Shown here: positions 55,441 through 64,000 of the stretch, piece after piece
Position numbering within the stretch: the first letter of the stretch is position 1
Layout of the letters: the number at the start of each line of letters is the position of its first letter
From: Gambelia wislizenii
Lineage: Eukaryota > Chordata > Lepidosauria > Squamata > Crotaphytidae
Assembly (NCBI GenBank): GCA_030847615.1
Contig: JAUMIR010000004.1
Location: forward strand, 233,410,501 to 233,474,500
DNA length: 64,000 nucleotides
Direction of reading: 5' to 3'
Position numbers and translations under genes: made by a program
The notes under the pieces: model-generated
The model's input: only the letters and a program-made list of their open reading frames with translations
Databases searched by the model: none
Told to the model about the DNA's origin: nothing

Positions 55441-56069
55441 TGCCAAGCTTTTGTCAGAACAGATAAAACTGAGTAACATTGAAAAATAATCTGACTCAAT
55501 AGAAGACTGCTACAAATGCTCATTCGTCCTGTCTGTCTATCTGCCTGTCTGCTGATGTATCTACCATCTCCATTAAACCTTCAAAAAACATAAAGACCAA
55601 AGTTACATGAGAGAAGAATAAGCTGTTTAAACTATAAGTTACTGGTTCGAATTTTGCTTCTGCTATAAATCTCTAGGTAGCTTAGCTTCAGCGACCACCT
55701 TACTTTAGGCTGTCCAGATGTTTTGGCCTTAAGCTCACATCAGCCTAGGCTATCTAGCCGAGATAGCCAATGGCACTGGATTATGAGAACTGTAGTTGAA
55801 AGCATGGGGAAAGTCTAAGATTTACAACCCCATCTTTGAAAATTGTAAAGGATGGCCAAAGCAGCACTTCAGTATTCCAGAGGATTAGATGCATGCTAAG
55901 CATCGTTGTAACTATGCAAGAAGAAATTTTAAATGATTGATATTTGAAGCTTATCAATGTGTACAGAGGAGCCCTCAACTTGGTGCCACTAGATATGTTA
56001 GACTATTACTCCCATCATCCCCACACTGGTTGGGGAAGGTTGTTGAAGTGTACTGGCAGAGTGCACTTA
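55441..56069. other. Unassigned, with a dispersed-repeat scrap
   Basis: 55705-55800 and 55990-56035 carry TCCAGATGTTTTGGCC and TACTCCCATCATCCCCACAC, pieces of the common 'ACTCCCATCATCC' repeat also at 63160-63260. Nothing else. Confidence 0.4.
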
Positions 56070-56672
56070 GGACTTTATCAGATAAAGCAAAGATGGTGTC
56101 ATAACAATGCCTAATGAACATGAAAGGGCACACATACTATATGACGTCATCCTTTCACAATCATGTCTTGTCAAAAAGCTGTTCCTTTTTATTGATGGGC
56201 CAAGCCATCAATAGATAGCCCCTGGTGCTTTGTTGCTGGCATTGCCAGTGTTTGACACCTTGTGCCATTGTGCTCACGGGAATATAGCATTAATTGTCAG
56301 AACACTTCCAGGTGAAATTGCAAAAACCAGGTACTGTACACTCTTTTTATGAATCTCCACAGTGGACTTTTAAAGTGTTTTTCTGTGCTTGTGTGTATGT
56401 TTGTTTGTTTGTTGTTGTTGTTTTTTGTTGCTTTTTTTTCCCTTTGTCTTGCTTTAATTTTTGAATTTACTGAACTTGTGTCTTCTTGTGAGAATTGCTG
56501 AGATCATGAGTGCAGAAGTAAACAGAGCTCCATTTGTGCTCCATTACTGCAGGGGCTACCTTTTTGATGCTGCTGGAGGTAGGTCTGGTAAAGGGGGTTA
56601 TTTTGCTGGCATAAAAACATTTCCAAATATGCCAGCAAAAGAATGTTTCAAGAGGGTGGTCTGATAAAGTCC
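56070..56672 (+). mobile_element. Harbinger-like MITE, subfamily I, copy near 56 kb
   Basis: 603 bp from GGACTTTATCAGAT to GTCTGATAAAGTCC. The interior has GGGCCAAGCCATCAATAGAT, AGAACACTTCCAGGTGAAAT, CTCTTTTTATGAATC, CTTCTTGTGAGAATTGC, and the 3' hairpin TTTTGCTGGCATAAAA with its inverse ATGCCAGCAAAAG (56602-56642). The flanks TTA and ATA differ at one position. Confidence 0.85.
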
Positions 56673-56712
56673 ATAGTCATAACAATGATGAGTATTACTC
56701 CAATTTACTCAT

Positions 56713-56718
<6 letters not shown>

Positions 56719-56751
<33 letters not shown>
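56719..56751. repeat. (TA)n microsatellite
   Basis: About 16 TA units. Confidence 0.95.
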
Positions 56752-56753
<2 letters not shown>

Positions 56754-58495
56754 TATATAGAAATTTTAGCATGCAAAATGCTTTAAAGTCCTTTATTTCT
56801 ATTCATAGAGCATAAAAGTGATCAAACATTGTAGGAGAAAAGAGGTAAAATCTGGGCGGGGGGCGAGGGAAAACTAGCCATCAGGAAAGTCACTCCGTAT
56901 AGTGACACACTGTTATTGGAACTTTAATTATGTCTGTGATCACTCAAGACAGCCTAATTCAGAGTATAAATCATATCCTGATGTACAATTCTTGCTTTTT
57001 CTTTTGTTTATTAGAAACAATTTAATGTGAGTGGCTTTGAGGTGGGAATTTTTAGAACACAGACTTCATCTTGACCATGTGGGGAAAGATTAATAGAACA
57101 TTTGCTACAGTTTTAATGAAGCTGTATTGCAGATTTATCCAAACTCCACCCTATTTAATCCTTTGCTGTTAATTGCTTTGGCATACACGTTTTTGGACTG
57201 AATTTATGTTTGTAGACATATACTGTAATTAGTTTTTCACATTTTAAAATAAATGCCTGCATATCCACTTGCAAAATGCGGCTGAATGTACCAGCAGAAG
57301 ACCATGTGTATCATTTCAGCAGAAAGACATACTGAATTTAGCAGAACCTGGGCCTGTATAGGATTGCAGGCTACATTTTTTAGACCTAATCAGTTTTTGA
57401 CATTTACAATATGAGTATCATAGTATCTGTTTCATTTTTTTTCAGTCCTTCTTATTACATCTACCGTATTCAGTTTCAATGCTAAACTCTTGTCATTTGG
57501 AATGTATTGCTGCAGAAGTCCTTGGTGTTTATGTTATTTAATAACACACACCCTCACGCTCTCACACAAATCTCTCCTGCTCAGCCCCCTCTCTGTGTTT
57601 TTGGTGTCTGTGCATTCTTTGAGAAACTGGAACAAAATATAAAGAAGCAGGGGGGAGCAAAGGGACAGCCAGGGACAGGATTTCAGAATTCAGTTGGGTG
57701 GAGAAAAGACCTTTATGTGTTGTGTGTGTGTGTGTGGGGGGGGGAGACAAATTTCTTGTCAACTCACAATGAGTGGCTTGTGGATATATTTAAGAACAGA
57801 TTGCTTTAAAAAAAATCACCCAACGCAGTACGTTTTCTTCTTTAAGAGTATATTTTGTGATTAAATTGCTTTATACCCCTCAATGCTTATAACACACTTG
57901 CGGGCCCAACCCGGACTGTTCCCTTGCCAAAACACTGACACAGTATATCATCATAAAATATGTTGATATAAGTAATGAGGATAAACATACAATACATGAT
58001 ATGCATAAGTATGAGGTAGAGTATATGAGGTACGGTATGTATATGGCAATAAAAGACCACAACTTTGATAATGGCTGAAAATTATGGCGTACACCACATG
58101 GGTCTGGATCCCTTCATTAGCCAACCTACTCTTGGTTAATGGCCCTGTGGGCACTACCGACACCATTTAGCATGGAGGGGAGGAGTTCTGGCCAGGCCAT
58201 CCACCTGACGACCCTCCCCTCCCTGCGAAACAAGCAAGATTATTAAAAGAAGAGGTCCTGTGAACTTGAACTTGGACTTGTCCATGAACTTGACCTTGAC
58301 GGAGACCTTTACCCCAACAAATTATTCTGGGTTGGGACCCATGCCAACCGCCCTCCTAAAGTTGTGACAAAGAGAATGAACACAAATAGCCAAGACAATA
58401 CACACCAACCAAAGTCTCCATAACCCCAGAAACAAGGGAGGGAGGGTGGGTCTTCGGCTCCACATGAGCCACTGATGATGATGATGCCGGGTATA
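56752..58495. other. No firmly recognisable feature
   Basis: AT-rich up to about 57860. 57900-58400 is different in composition (CGGGCCCAACCCGGAC, GACGACCCTCCCCTCCCTGC) and may be the 3' end of an unidentified retroelement, but no frame or terminal repeat supports it. A G-homopolymer lies at 57737-57745. Confidence 0.4.
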
Positions 58496-59037
58496 TACTG
58501 GCCCCAGCACCGTAAAGCGACAGCCATAAAGCGGCCATCATAAAATGTCACACAAGGTGGTGTCATCCAGCCGTGCCAGCCAGAAGACCCACCTCCCTAG
58601 GCCATGCCAGCCAATCAGGGCAGGGGAGGCCTGCCCCGATTGGCCCGCTGCTTTGTGCCCTCTTCCCGACCCGCAAAGCAGGCCATGAAGAAGAGGCCCA
58701 ACATGGCGCCCCCCATACCAACCGCCATGTGGCCTCATGGGGCCAGGGAGGCCGCCTAGGGCTCTGGGAGCCGGCCAGACCACAAACCGGCCACCTGCCA
58801 AAGCCTAGCAACTGCCTTACCCACCTAATTTTTTCAAACTACAGGGATCTGCCAGAGTTCCAATCTGCCTTGCTTCACAGAGAATAGTTCTCTGTCTTAA
58901 AAGTGGTCAGAGAATAGTCCTCCCTGGCGTGACCCAGGGAGATAGGTGTCTGGCTGGTGTGGCTGGATGCTGCTGCCCCGTGCAACATTTTATGATGACC
59001 GCTTTACGGCTGTCACTTTAGGGTGCTGGGGCTGGTA
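58496..59037. mobile_element. Long-TIR DNA element flanked by TA
   Basis: 542 bp with inverted ends of about 90 bp: TACTGGCCCCAGCACCGTAA, GCGACAGCCATAAAGCGGCC on the left. On the right, inverted, are TACCAGCCCCAGCACCCTAA and GTGACAGCCGTAAAGCGG. TA flanks both sides (58494-58495, 59038-59039). The middle is GC-rich and non-coding. The TA duplication suggests a Tc1/mariner-type transposase. The opposing long frames at 58538-58887 are composition artefacts. Confidence 0.75.
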
Positions 59038-59039
59038 TA

Positions 59040-59378
59040 TCATCCTCTAGTTGCAGTGTATTGCAGACCAAGTCTAGTTTAAAGATAAACACTGGCATCC
59101 CATTGAACAGTTTGGTATTCATGTTTATGATCATGGTACTATTGCCATGGTCACAAATGCCACCCCCCTCCAACAACCAGCAGGTGTGCCGAGTGATGGA
59201 GGTAGGTTCTGCTGGCAATTAGGGTGCAGCAGGATGTTCCAGCCCCCTCCCACCAGTGATCTGTGGTGAGGAAATCAGAGGTAGGGCCCATGTCACAACT
59301 CTTTGTCATACTTCAGATTGCTGGTGGAAGAGGGCTGGAAAAATCATCCCAATTGCCAGCAGAACAGACCTCTGTCCC
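59040..59378. other. No recognisable feature
   Basis: Short unique stretch. Confidence 0.4.
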
Positions 59379-59381
59379 TCA

Positions 59382-60052
59382 GGACTTTATCAGACTAGTG
59401 TCTAAAAATGCTATAATTCCACTATTGAGGAGAGCAGAAACATAGTGGAATTACAGTAATTATCACACAACCACCACTAGCGCTTTAAGAACAGAATTTC
59501 AGCTGACACTATAGTAACACTTGTCTTCGCATTGCCTTCTAATGACATACAATTAATGCTTCCTGCTGTCTGGTGCATGTTCCTTTAAGAAAAATGTTCT
59601 CTTACTTCCTAGATTTTGCATGGCCAAGATTTTGGCTGTTCTTGCACATGACTTAGCTTAAACACACCAAAAATAAATACATAATGAAATAACTTCACAA
59701 ATAAACACTTCAACAAACATAAAAACATACCAAGCAAAGACAACAGTTCATTAAAAGAGCATCCTGTTGGTCCTCTTCATGTTCTCCCCCAGAAGTTGAA
59801 GTATGTGTTCCCATTGGGAAAGGGGACGGGGAAAAGAGGACTGCCCATTCACACTGTAATCATGTGATTACAGATAAAGAGTGATGTTGAGGGCTATTGA
59901 CAGCTTTTGCCCATTAATTAAAAGTAACACCTGATGAATGGGTGGAGCATGGACTGAGCATGGGAAGACAAGAATGTCGTGTGATAATGGGAGCCTATTT
60001 GTGCAACCATCCCATTGTAATCGCATGATTACAGCTTCATGTGATAATGTCT
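59382..60052 (+). mobile_element. Harbinger-like MITE, subfamily II
   Basis: 671 bp from GGACTTTATCAGAC to the worn GTGATAATGTCT, with TCA on both sides (59379-59381, 60053-60055). The interior has CTATAATTCCACTATTGAGG, GACATACAATTAATGCTTCC, TTTAAGAAAAATGTTC, TTAAAAGAGCATCCTGTTGG and TTGAGGGCTATTGACAGC. It retains the block lost from 30833. Confidence 0.85.
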
Positions 60053-60218
60053 TCAGTGTGCCTGTGGGCTGTTAAGGTAAGTTTGGGTAGTCAGGTCAGG
60101 AGACAATATGTAGTTATACATCTGTAACTATGTCTGTGATATAGGCTCTTGGCCAATGAACCCTAAGAAGGAAAAGCAGGGGTCCATAAGTGCCTATCAA
60201 CAACAATGAGGACCAGGA
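60053..60218. other. Spacer
   Basis: No feature recognised. Confidence 0.35.
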
Positions 60219-60410
60219 CATTATGCAATTAGAGTATTCCACTTTAACTGCCATGGCTTGATGCTATGCTATTCTGTAGTTTGTAGTTTGATGAAGCATA
60301 AGAGCTCTCTGGCTAAGAATTCTAAGCACTCCACCCTAAAGTGCAAATCCCAGGATTCCATCAGATGCAGCCATGGCAATTAAAGTGGAATCATAACAGT
60401 ATAATTGTTT
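60219..60410. mobile_element. hAT-like MITE ('CCCTTTCACACT' family), ends worn
   Basis: The inner arms AGTATTCCACTTTAACTGCC and GGCAATTAAAGTGGAATCAT are inverse of each other, around TAGTTTGATGAAGCATAAGA. The terminal parts are worn, and LINE-A follows immediately at the right end. Confidence 0.65.
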
Positions 60411-61254
60411 GGACAAACACCATCATCCCCACATTGCCGTCGGCAAATCTGTGCTTAAGTCCGTTCAGCAGTTCACCTGCCTGGGAAGCATCATCTCCTC
60501 AGATGCCAAGATTGACAAAGAGATCGATCACAGATTAGCAAAGGCATACAGCGCATTTGGAAGACTTCACAAAAGAGTCTGGAGTGATAAACGCCTGAGG
60601 CGAAGCACAAAAATCAGTGTGTATAGAGCCATTGTACTGTCTATTCTCCTTTATGGGTCTGAAACATGGGTCACCTATCACCAACACTTACGACTCCTCG
60701 AATGCTTTCATCAGCGTGGTATACGCACAATCCTAAATATACACTGGACTGACTATGTAACAAATGTTGCTGTCCTTGAGCAAGCAGGGATCACCAGCAT
60801 TGAGGCCATGATATTGAGAACACAGCTGCGGTGGGCAGGGCACGTTTGTAGGATGGAGGACCATCGCCTCCCAAAAATAGTACTCTACAGTGAACTCACC
60901 ACGGATCAGCGTAAGAGGGGTGCTCCAAAAAAGCAATACAAGGACTCACTGAAACAACATCTCAGGCTCGGCCAAATTGATCACCAACCATGGTCCGCCC
61001 TGGCCTCACATCAGGAGGCATGGAGACACATTATCCACAATGCTGCAACCTTATTTGAGAACTCACACTGAACAAGTCTTGAAGAGAAACGACAACGCAG
61101 AAAGAATCACAACCCAGAAACATCACCCAAGGAGACCTTCAGCTGTGCTTTCTGCAACCAGACTTGTTTATCTCAGATTGGCCTTTTTAGTCATCAGCGC
61201 ACTTGCAGAAAGTGTGGGATGAGTCCTTCCTGAATTTTCGTTTGTGAAGAAAAG

Positions 61255-61311
<57 letters not shown>
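60411..61311 (+). mobile_element. LINE-A, longest copy, ORF2 C-terminus with zinc finger and (AG)27 tail
   Basis: The frame runs from the 5' truncation to a stop at 61231-61233, broken by a single TGA at 61069-61071. Order: FTCLGSIISSDAKIDKEIDH (end of reverse transcriptase), VYRAIVLSILLYGSETWVTY, ILNIHWTDYVTNVAVLEQAG, RWAGHVCRMEDHRLPKIVLY, RKRGAPKKQYKDSLKQHL. After the TGA it has an RQRRK basic patch and a C-X2-C-X12-H-X3-C finger (CAFCNQTC...H...C). The 3' end GAAGAAAAGCC leads into (AG)27 at 61257-61310. The clade is uncertain. Confidence 0.9.
61257..61310. repeat. (AG)27 microsatellite at LINE-A 3' terminus
   Basis: 54 uninterrupted bases. The other LINE-A 3' ends have 3-4 AG units in the same place, so the tract grew from the element's own tail. 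Confidence 0.95.
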
Positions 61312-61313
<2 letters not shown>

Positions 61314-63923
61314 ACTGATCACAGTGGTCTAAATCTTATTGTCATGCCCATCTAAGAGTAGACCCACTGAATCAATGGTAACTTGGCTAGTCAGCACTCA
61401 TGTAAGTTCCATTAATTTAGTTAGTCTACTCCAGTTGGAGCTTACAAGAGGATTCAGACCATTCTTTCCCATTATGATAAGATATATTGCATTTCTATTT
61501 AAATGAGTGATGTCTGGTAACTTCCACACCAGTCGGGCAGAGAATCTGTTTTGGAATTTAATTTGAACTTTAAAAGAAGCTACCCAAAATGCTGAACCCA
61601 GTCTCTAAAGTTGGTTCATTCCCTTGGACAACTTTTTACAGTCTTGGATCAAAACCAAGAGCAGATTCACTCATTCACTGACATAAGTGCCATTGATTTA
61701 AAGTACTGTACAATGAGAGAGGGGCTGGGTGGGTTTGTGTTGGTACATATAGATTAGCATGTGCAATTTTTATTCCTATCCATATCATCTGTTGTCCCAT
61801 CTTTGGTGAACAATATCCTCTTTTAAGGCAATGTGCAAGTAAATGTGCAAACCTAGACTATGTCTGTGAAATACATACTTCAGTTAGTTCCCAGAATCAT
61901 GTGTAGTCATGCTAACTAAGAGATTCTGGGAGGTGTCACCAAAAAACAACTTTTCCAAACTAGTACATACATTTATTTATTCCTTTAATCCCATGGAGTC
62001 TGAAAAATAAGTCAAGAGACTATGGCTATCCCCATTCATTCTTTAAAAATAAGGCTACCAATTCAGATTTGAGATTGTAATCCCATTATAACACCACTGC
62101 CAATATTGGGATATACAGATTCCTACCCAATTTACACAGAACTACCACTAAAATAAACTCCACACACTGCTGTGTGCAAGAAGACCCTTCCCAGGTGAAA
62201 AGTAAGGCGGGGGGAAGCTGTGTACCAAGTTATATATCCACTTCTTGAGCTTTGGCATAATGTGCAAAGAGGAAACTTGTGTATCTCTCCAGTGGCAAGA
62301 TCCTTGAATTCTACATGTATAGTGTTCTAAGGCTGAGCACTGCAATAAAAGCATGCTACAAGCAGAGGCCTTGGAAAATAAAGCATTTCAAATGGTGAAG
62401 AACTGGATGAAATGAAGTGAACAAGATGAAACCCTCCACAAATGCCTCTTTTCATTGTAAGGATAAGGAATCAATTATTATATTATATAAACAAGAGAAT
62501 TGTGAAATCATGCATCTTTCCTTGACTAATAAAGTGCCTTGTGTATCAAGTGCAGAATATTAGCCAAGGTGTATACAACTAGTTGAGCAGATCCTCTGCC
62601 ATCTACTAGTGATTCCAAATAGTCAGGGTACATCTAGAAAGCTGCCAACAACATCAGGACATTATTAAATATTATTCATTACCTTCCATGGAAAAAAAAA
62701 GAGAGAGAGCCCTTAATCCTTCATCTACAGTCCAAGAAACCATTGTAGTGTCCCCAGAGGTTTTTCATTCTCTACTTTAGAAGCCTTAGGTTTTGGCTCA
62801 CATTTAAGTTCATGGGCAGAATGAGTTGTTGGATTTAAAAAAAAAATTTTCCAACAAAGTAATGCTTTGCATCAACTTAAAACCCCTTTACCTTTCTGAT
62901 TGTGGAAAGGGGATGTCCATCTCATTCCTGAGGCACCAGTTATTAGGTTAGAGGCAGTTGAGGTTAATATCTTTAGTGCTGAGTACATTAAACAACAGAA
63001 AATCCAAACATCATAGAAAATTTATTGCAGCAAAAAACTTAATTCAGTTTTAATTATAGAGGTAAAGTGACTACTTAACTTGGATTTGTGAAAATTTTCA
63101 GCACAGCTGGAAAATTTGTTGCACTCAGTGGCTTAAATTGGGGTGGGAATCATGTAACCTTCCAGATGTTGCTGCACTGCAGCTCCCGGCAGCTCTTCCC
63201 AAGATAGATGGTAAGGAATGATGGGAGTTGCAGTTCAACATCTAGAGAGCTGCAGAATTCCCGTGAATATCCTACATCCATTTGCTAGTCCCAACTAGAG
63301 TAGAGTAGACCCATTGACTGAATTGCTGAATGGTAAGTCAACAGTTCTGTAAACCTAACTGGGCAAATGGTAAGGACTTGTAACTGGGTTTTGGCCAATA
63401 CCATAGACAAGTTTTTCATTGTCCTCTAAGAAAGGAAATGTCACTAAGACTAAACAGAATTATTGAGTCATTAATGAATGATGCTGCTTTAAGTGTGCAT
63501 CCCAGTCTTTTGGGACTGTGGAGGTACATAGCCTGGCTTACACATCATCATAACCAACACTGGGTCCTGTGTGGAGTGAGACAAATCCAGATTGCTCTGT
63601 TTTTATCACTTGCAACTCTACTGACATAGCTGAGAAGTAAGATAGCTCAGTGCATGGCAGATAATGGTTTTTATGTCAGTGTGGTAGTGCATATGTTCTA
63701 GGTTTTGGCTGGAACTTTAAAGGAGCTAGTGAAGTGGCTGAACCTATGGGGGGGGTAGGGTTCAGCACCTTGGATAGCTCCTTTAAAGTTTGGAATAAAA
63801 CCTGGAATAGATTGACCACCGGGTGATATGGAAGGCACCAGCCACTACCACTCAGTGGCAAAACACACAAGGAAGCTATGAGGTTCAGTTCTTGTATATT
63901 TCCAGGTGAGAAGGATCAGATGA
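61312..63923. other. Mostly unique sequence
   Basis: Unique-looking AT-rich DNA without transposon termini or coding motifs. 63160-63260 carries TTCCAGATGTTGCTGCACTG and GATGGGAGTTGCAGTTCAAC, a fold-back scrap of a common reptile repeat. Confidence 0.45.
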
Positions 63924-64000
63924 CAGCCAGCATGATGTAGTGGTTTGAGCATTGGACTAGGACTCTGGAGATCAGGATTCGAGTCCCTACTCTGCTATGG
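63924..64000 (+). mobile_element. tRNA-headed SINE (SINE-1), head only, runs off window
   Basis: Pol III promoter boxes are well preserved: A box TGATGTAGTGG (63933-63943) and B box GGATTCGAGTCC (63975-63986). The sequence matches the head of the SINE at 35070-35328, read on the same relative strand. The remainder lies beyond the window. Confidence 0.85.

Noticed and set aside
58538..58887. Overlapping frames of up to 104 codons on both strands
   Set aside because: GC-rich core of a TIR element; no motif, and opposing frames are equally open.
63924..64000. tRNA gene with intact A and B boxes
   Set aside because: The sequence matches the head of the full-length SINE at 35070-35328 and cannot form a proper tRNA 3' half; it is a SINE.
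1..64000. CRISPR arrays, bacterial operons, phage modules
   Set aside because: No regularly spaced direct repeats, no ribosome-binding-site-led gene runs; the repeat content is clearly that of a vertebrate.

Overview
This window looks like non-coding nuclear DNA of a squamate reptile, most likely a lizard. I see no host exon, no bacterial-type operon and no convincing cellular gene. The organism call rests on the repeat mix: BovB/RTE LINEs, CR1 3' ends with the 8-bp ATTCTATG-type repeat, L1 fragments, a Penelope-like fragment, tRNA-headed and 5S-rRNA-headed SINEs with BovB-like tails, and many MITEs. Most open reading frames are chance frames or decayed pieces of transposon proteins.

Layout. 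1-3.4 kb: two copies of a non-LTR retrotransposon (LINE-A), an unclassified repeat (R-X) split by a MITE, and a tRNA-type SINE. 3.4-11.4 kb: mostly unique sequence with a Tigger-like MITE, a CR1 tail and two MITEs. 11.4-21.1 kb: dense MITEs, an interrupted BovB copy, a Penelope-like fragment and a short LINE-A copy with a 9-bp target duplication. 21.5-22.6 kb: a GC-rich element built of tandem inverted units. 23.7-24.5 kb: a three-level nest (MITE, BovB, another element). 25.3-27.6 kb: SINE inside SINE and a perfect 162-bp-arm fold-back MITE. 28.6-33.4 kb: more TIR elements and a decayed Ty1/copia reverse transcriptase cut by a MITE. 35-40.3 kb: a full-length SINE, four MITEs and an L1 with a 12-bp target duplication. 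43-52 kb: CR1 pieces and a decayed retrovirus-like provirus region (envelope-like remnants, polypurine tract, one LTR) itself invaded by MITEs and CR1. 53-61.3 kb: 5S-headed SINEs around an L1 fragment, more MITEs, a TA-flanked long-TIR element, and the longest LINE-A copy ending in (AG)27. 61.3-64 kb: unique sequence and the head of a tRNA SINE that runs off the window.

The most notable signal is a clan of about 21 non-autonomous DNA transposons. They differ in interior, but all carry the terminal core GGANWTTWTCAGAC and, where intact, a 3-bp target duplication (ATA, TTA, TAA, GTA, TCA, TGT). This fits a PIF/Harbinger-type transposase acting in trans; no transposase gene is present. Several copies can be dated relative to the repeats they interrupt, and two appear to be recombinant elements. 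All coordinates were read by eye from the sequence; family names rest on pattern recognition, not on a database search.
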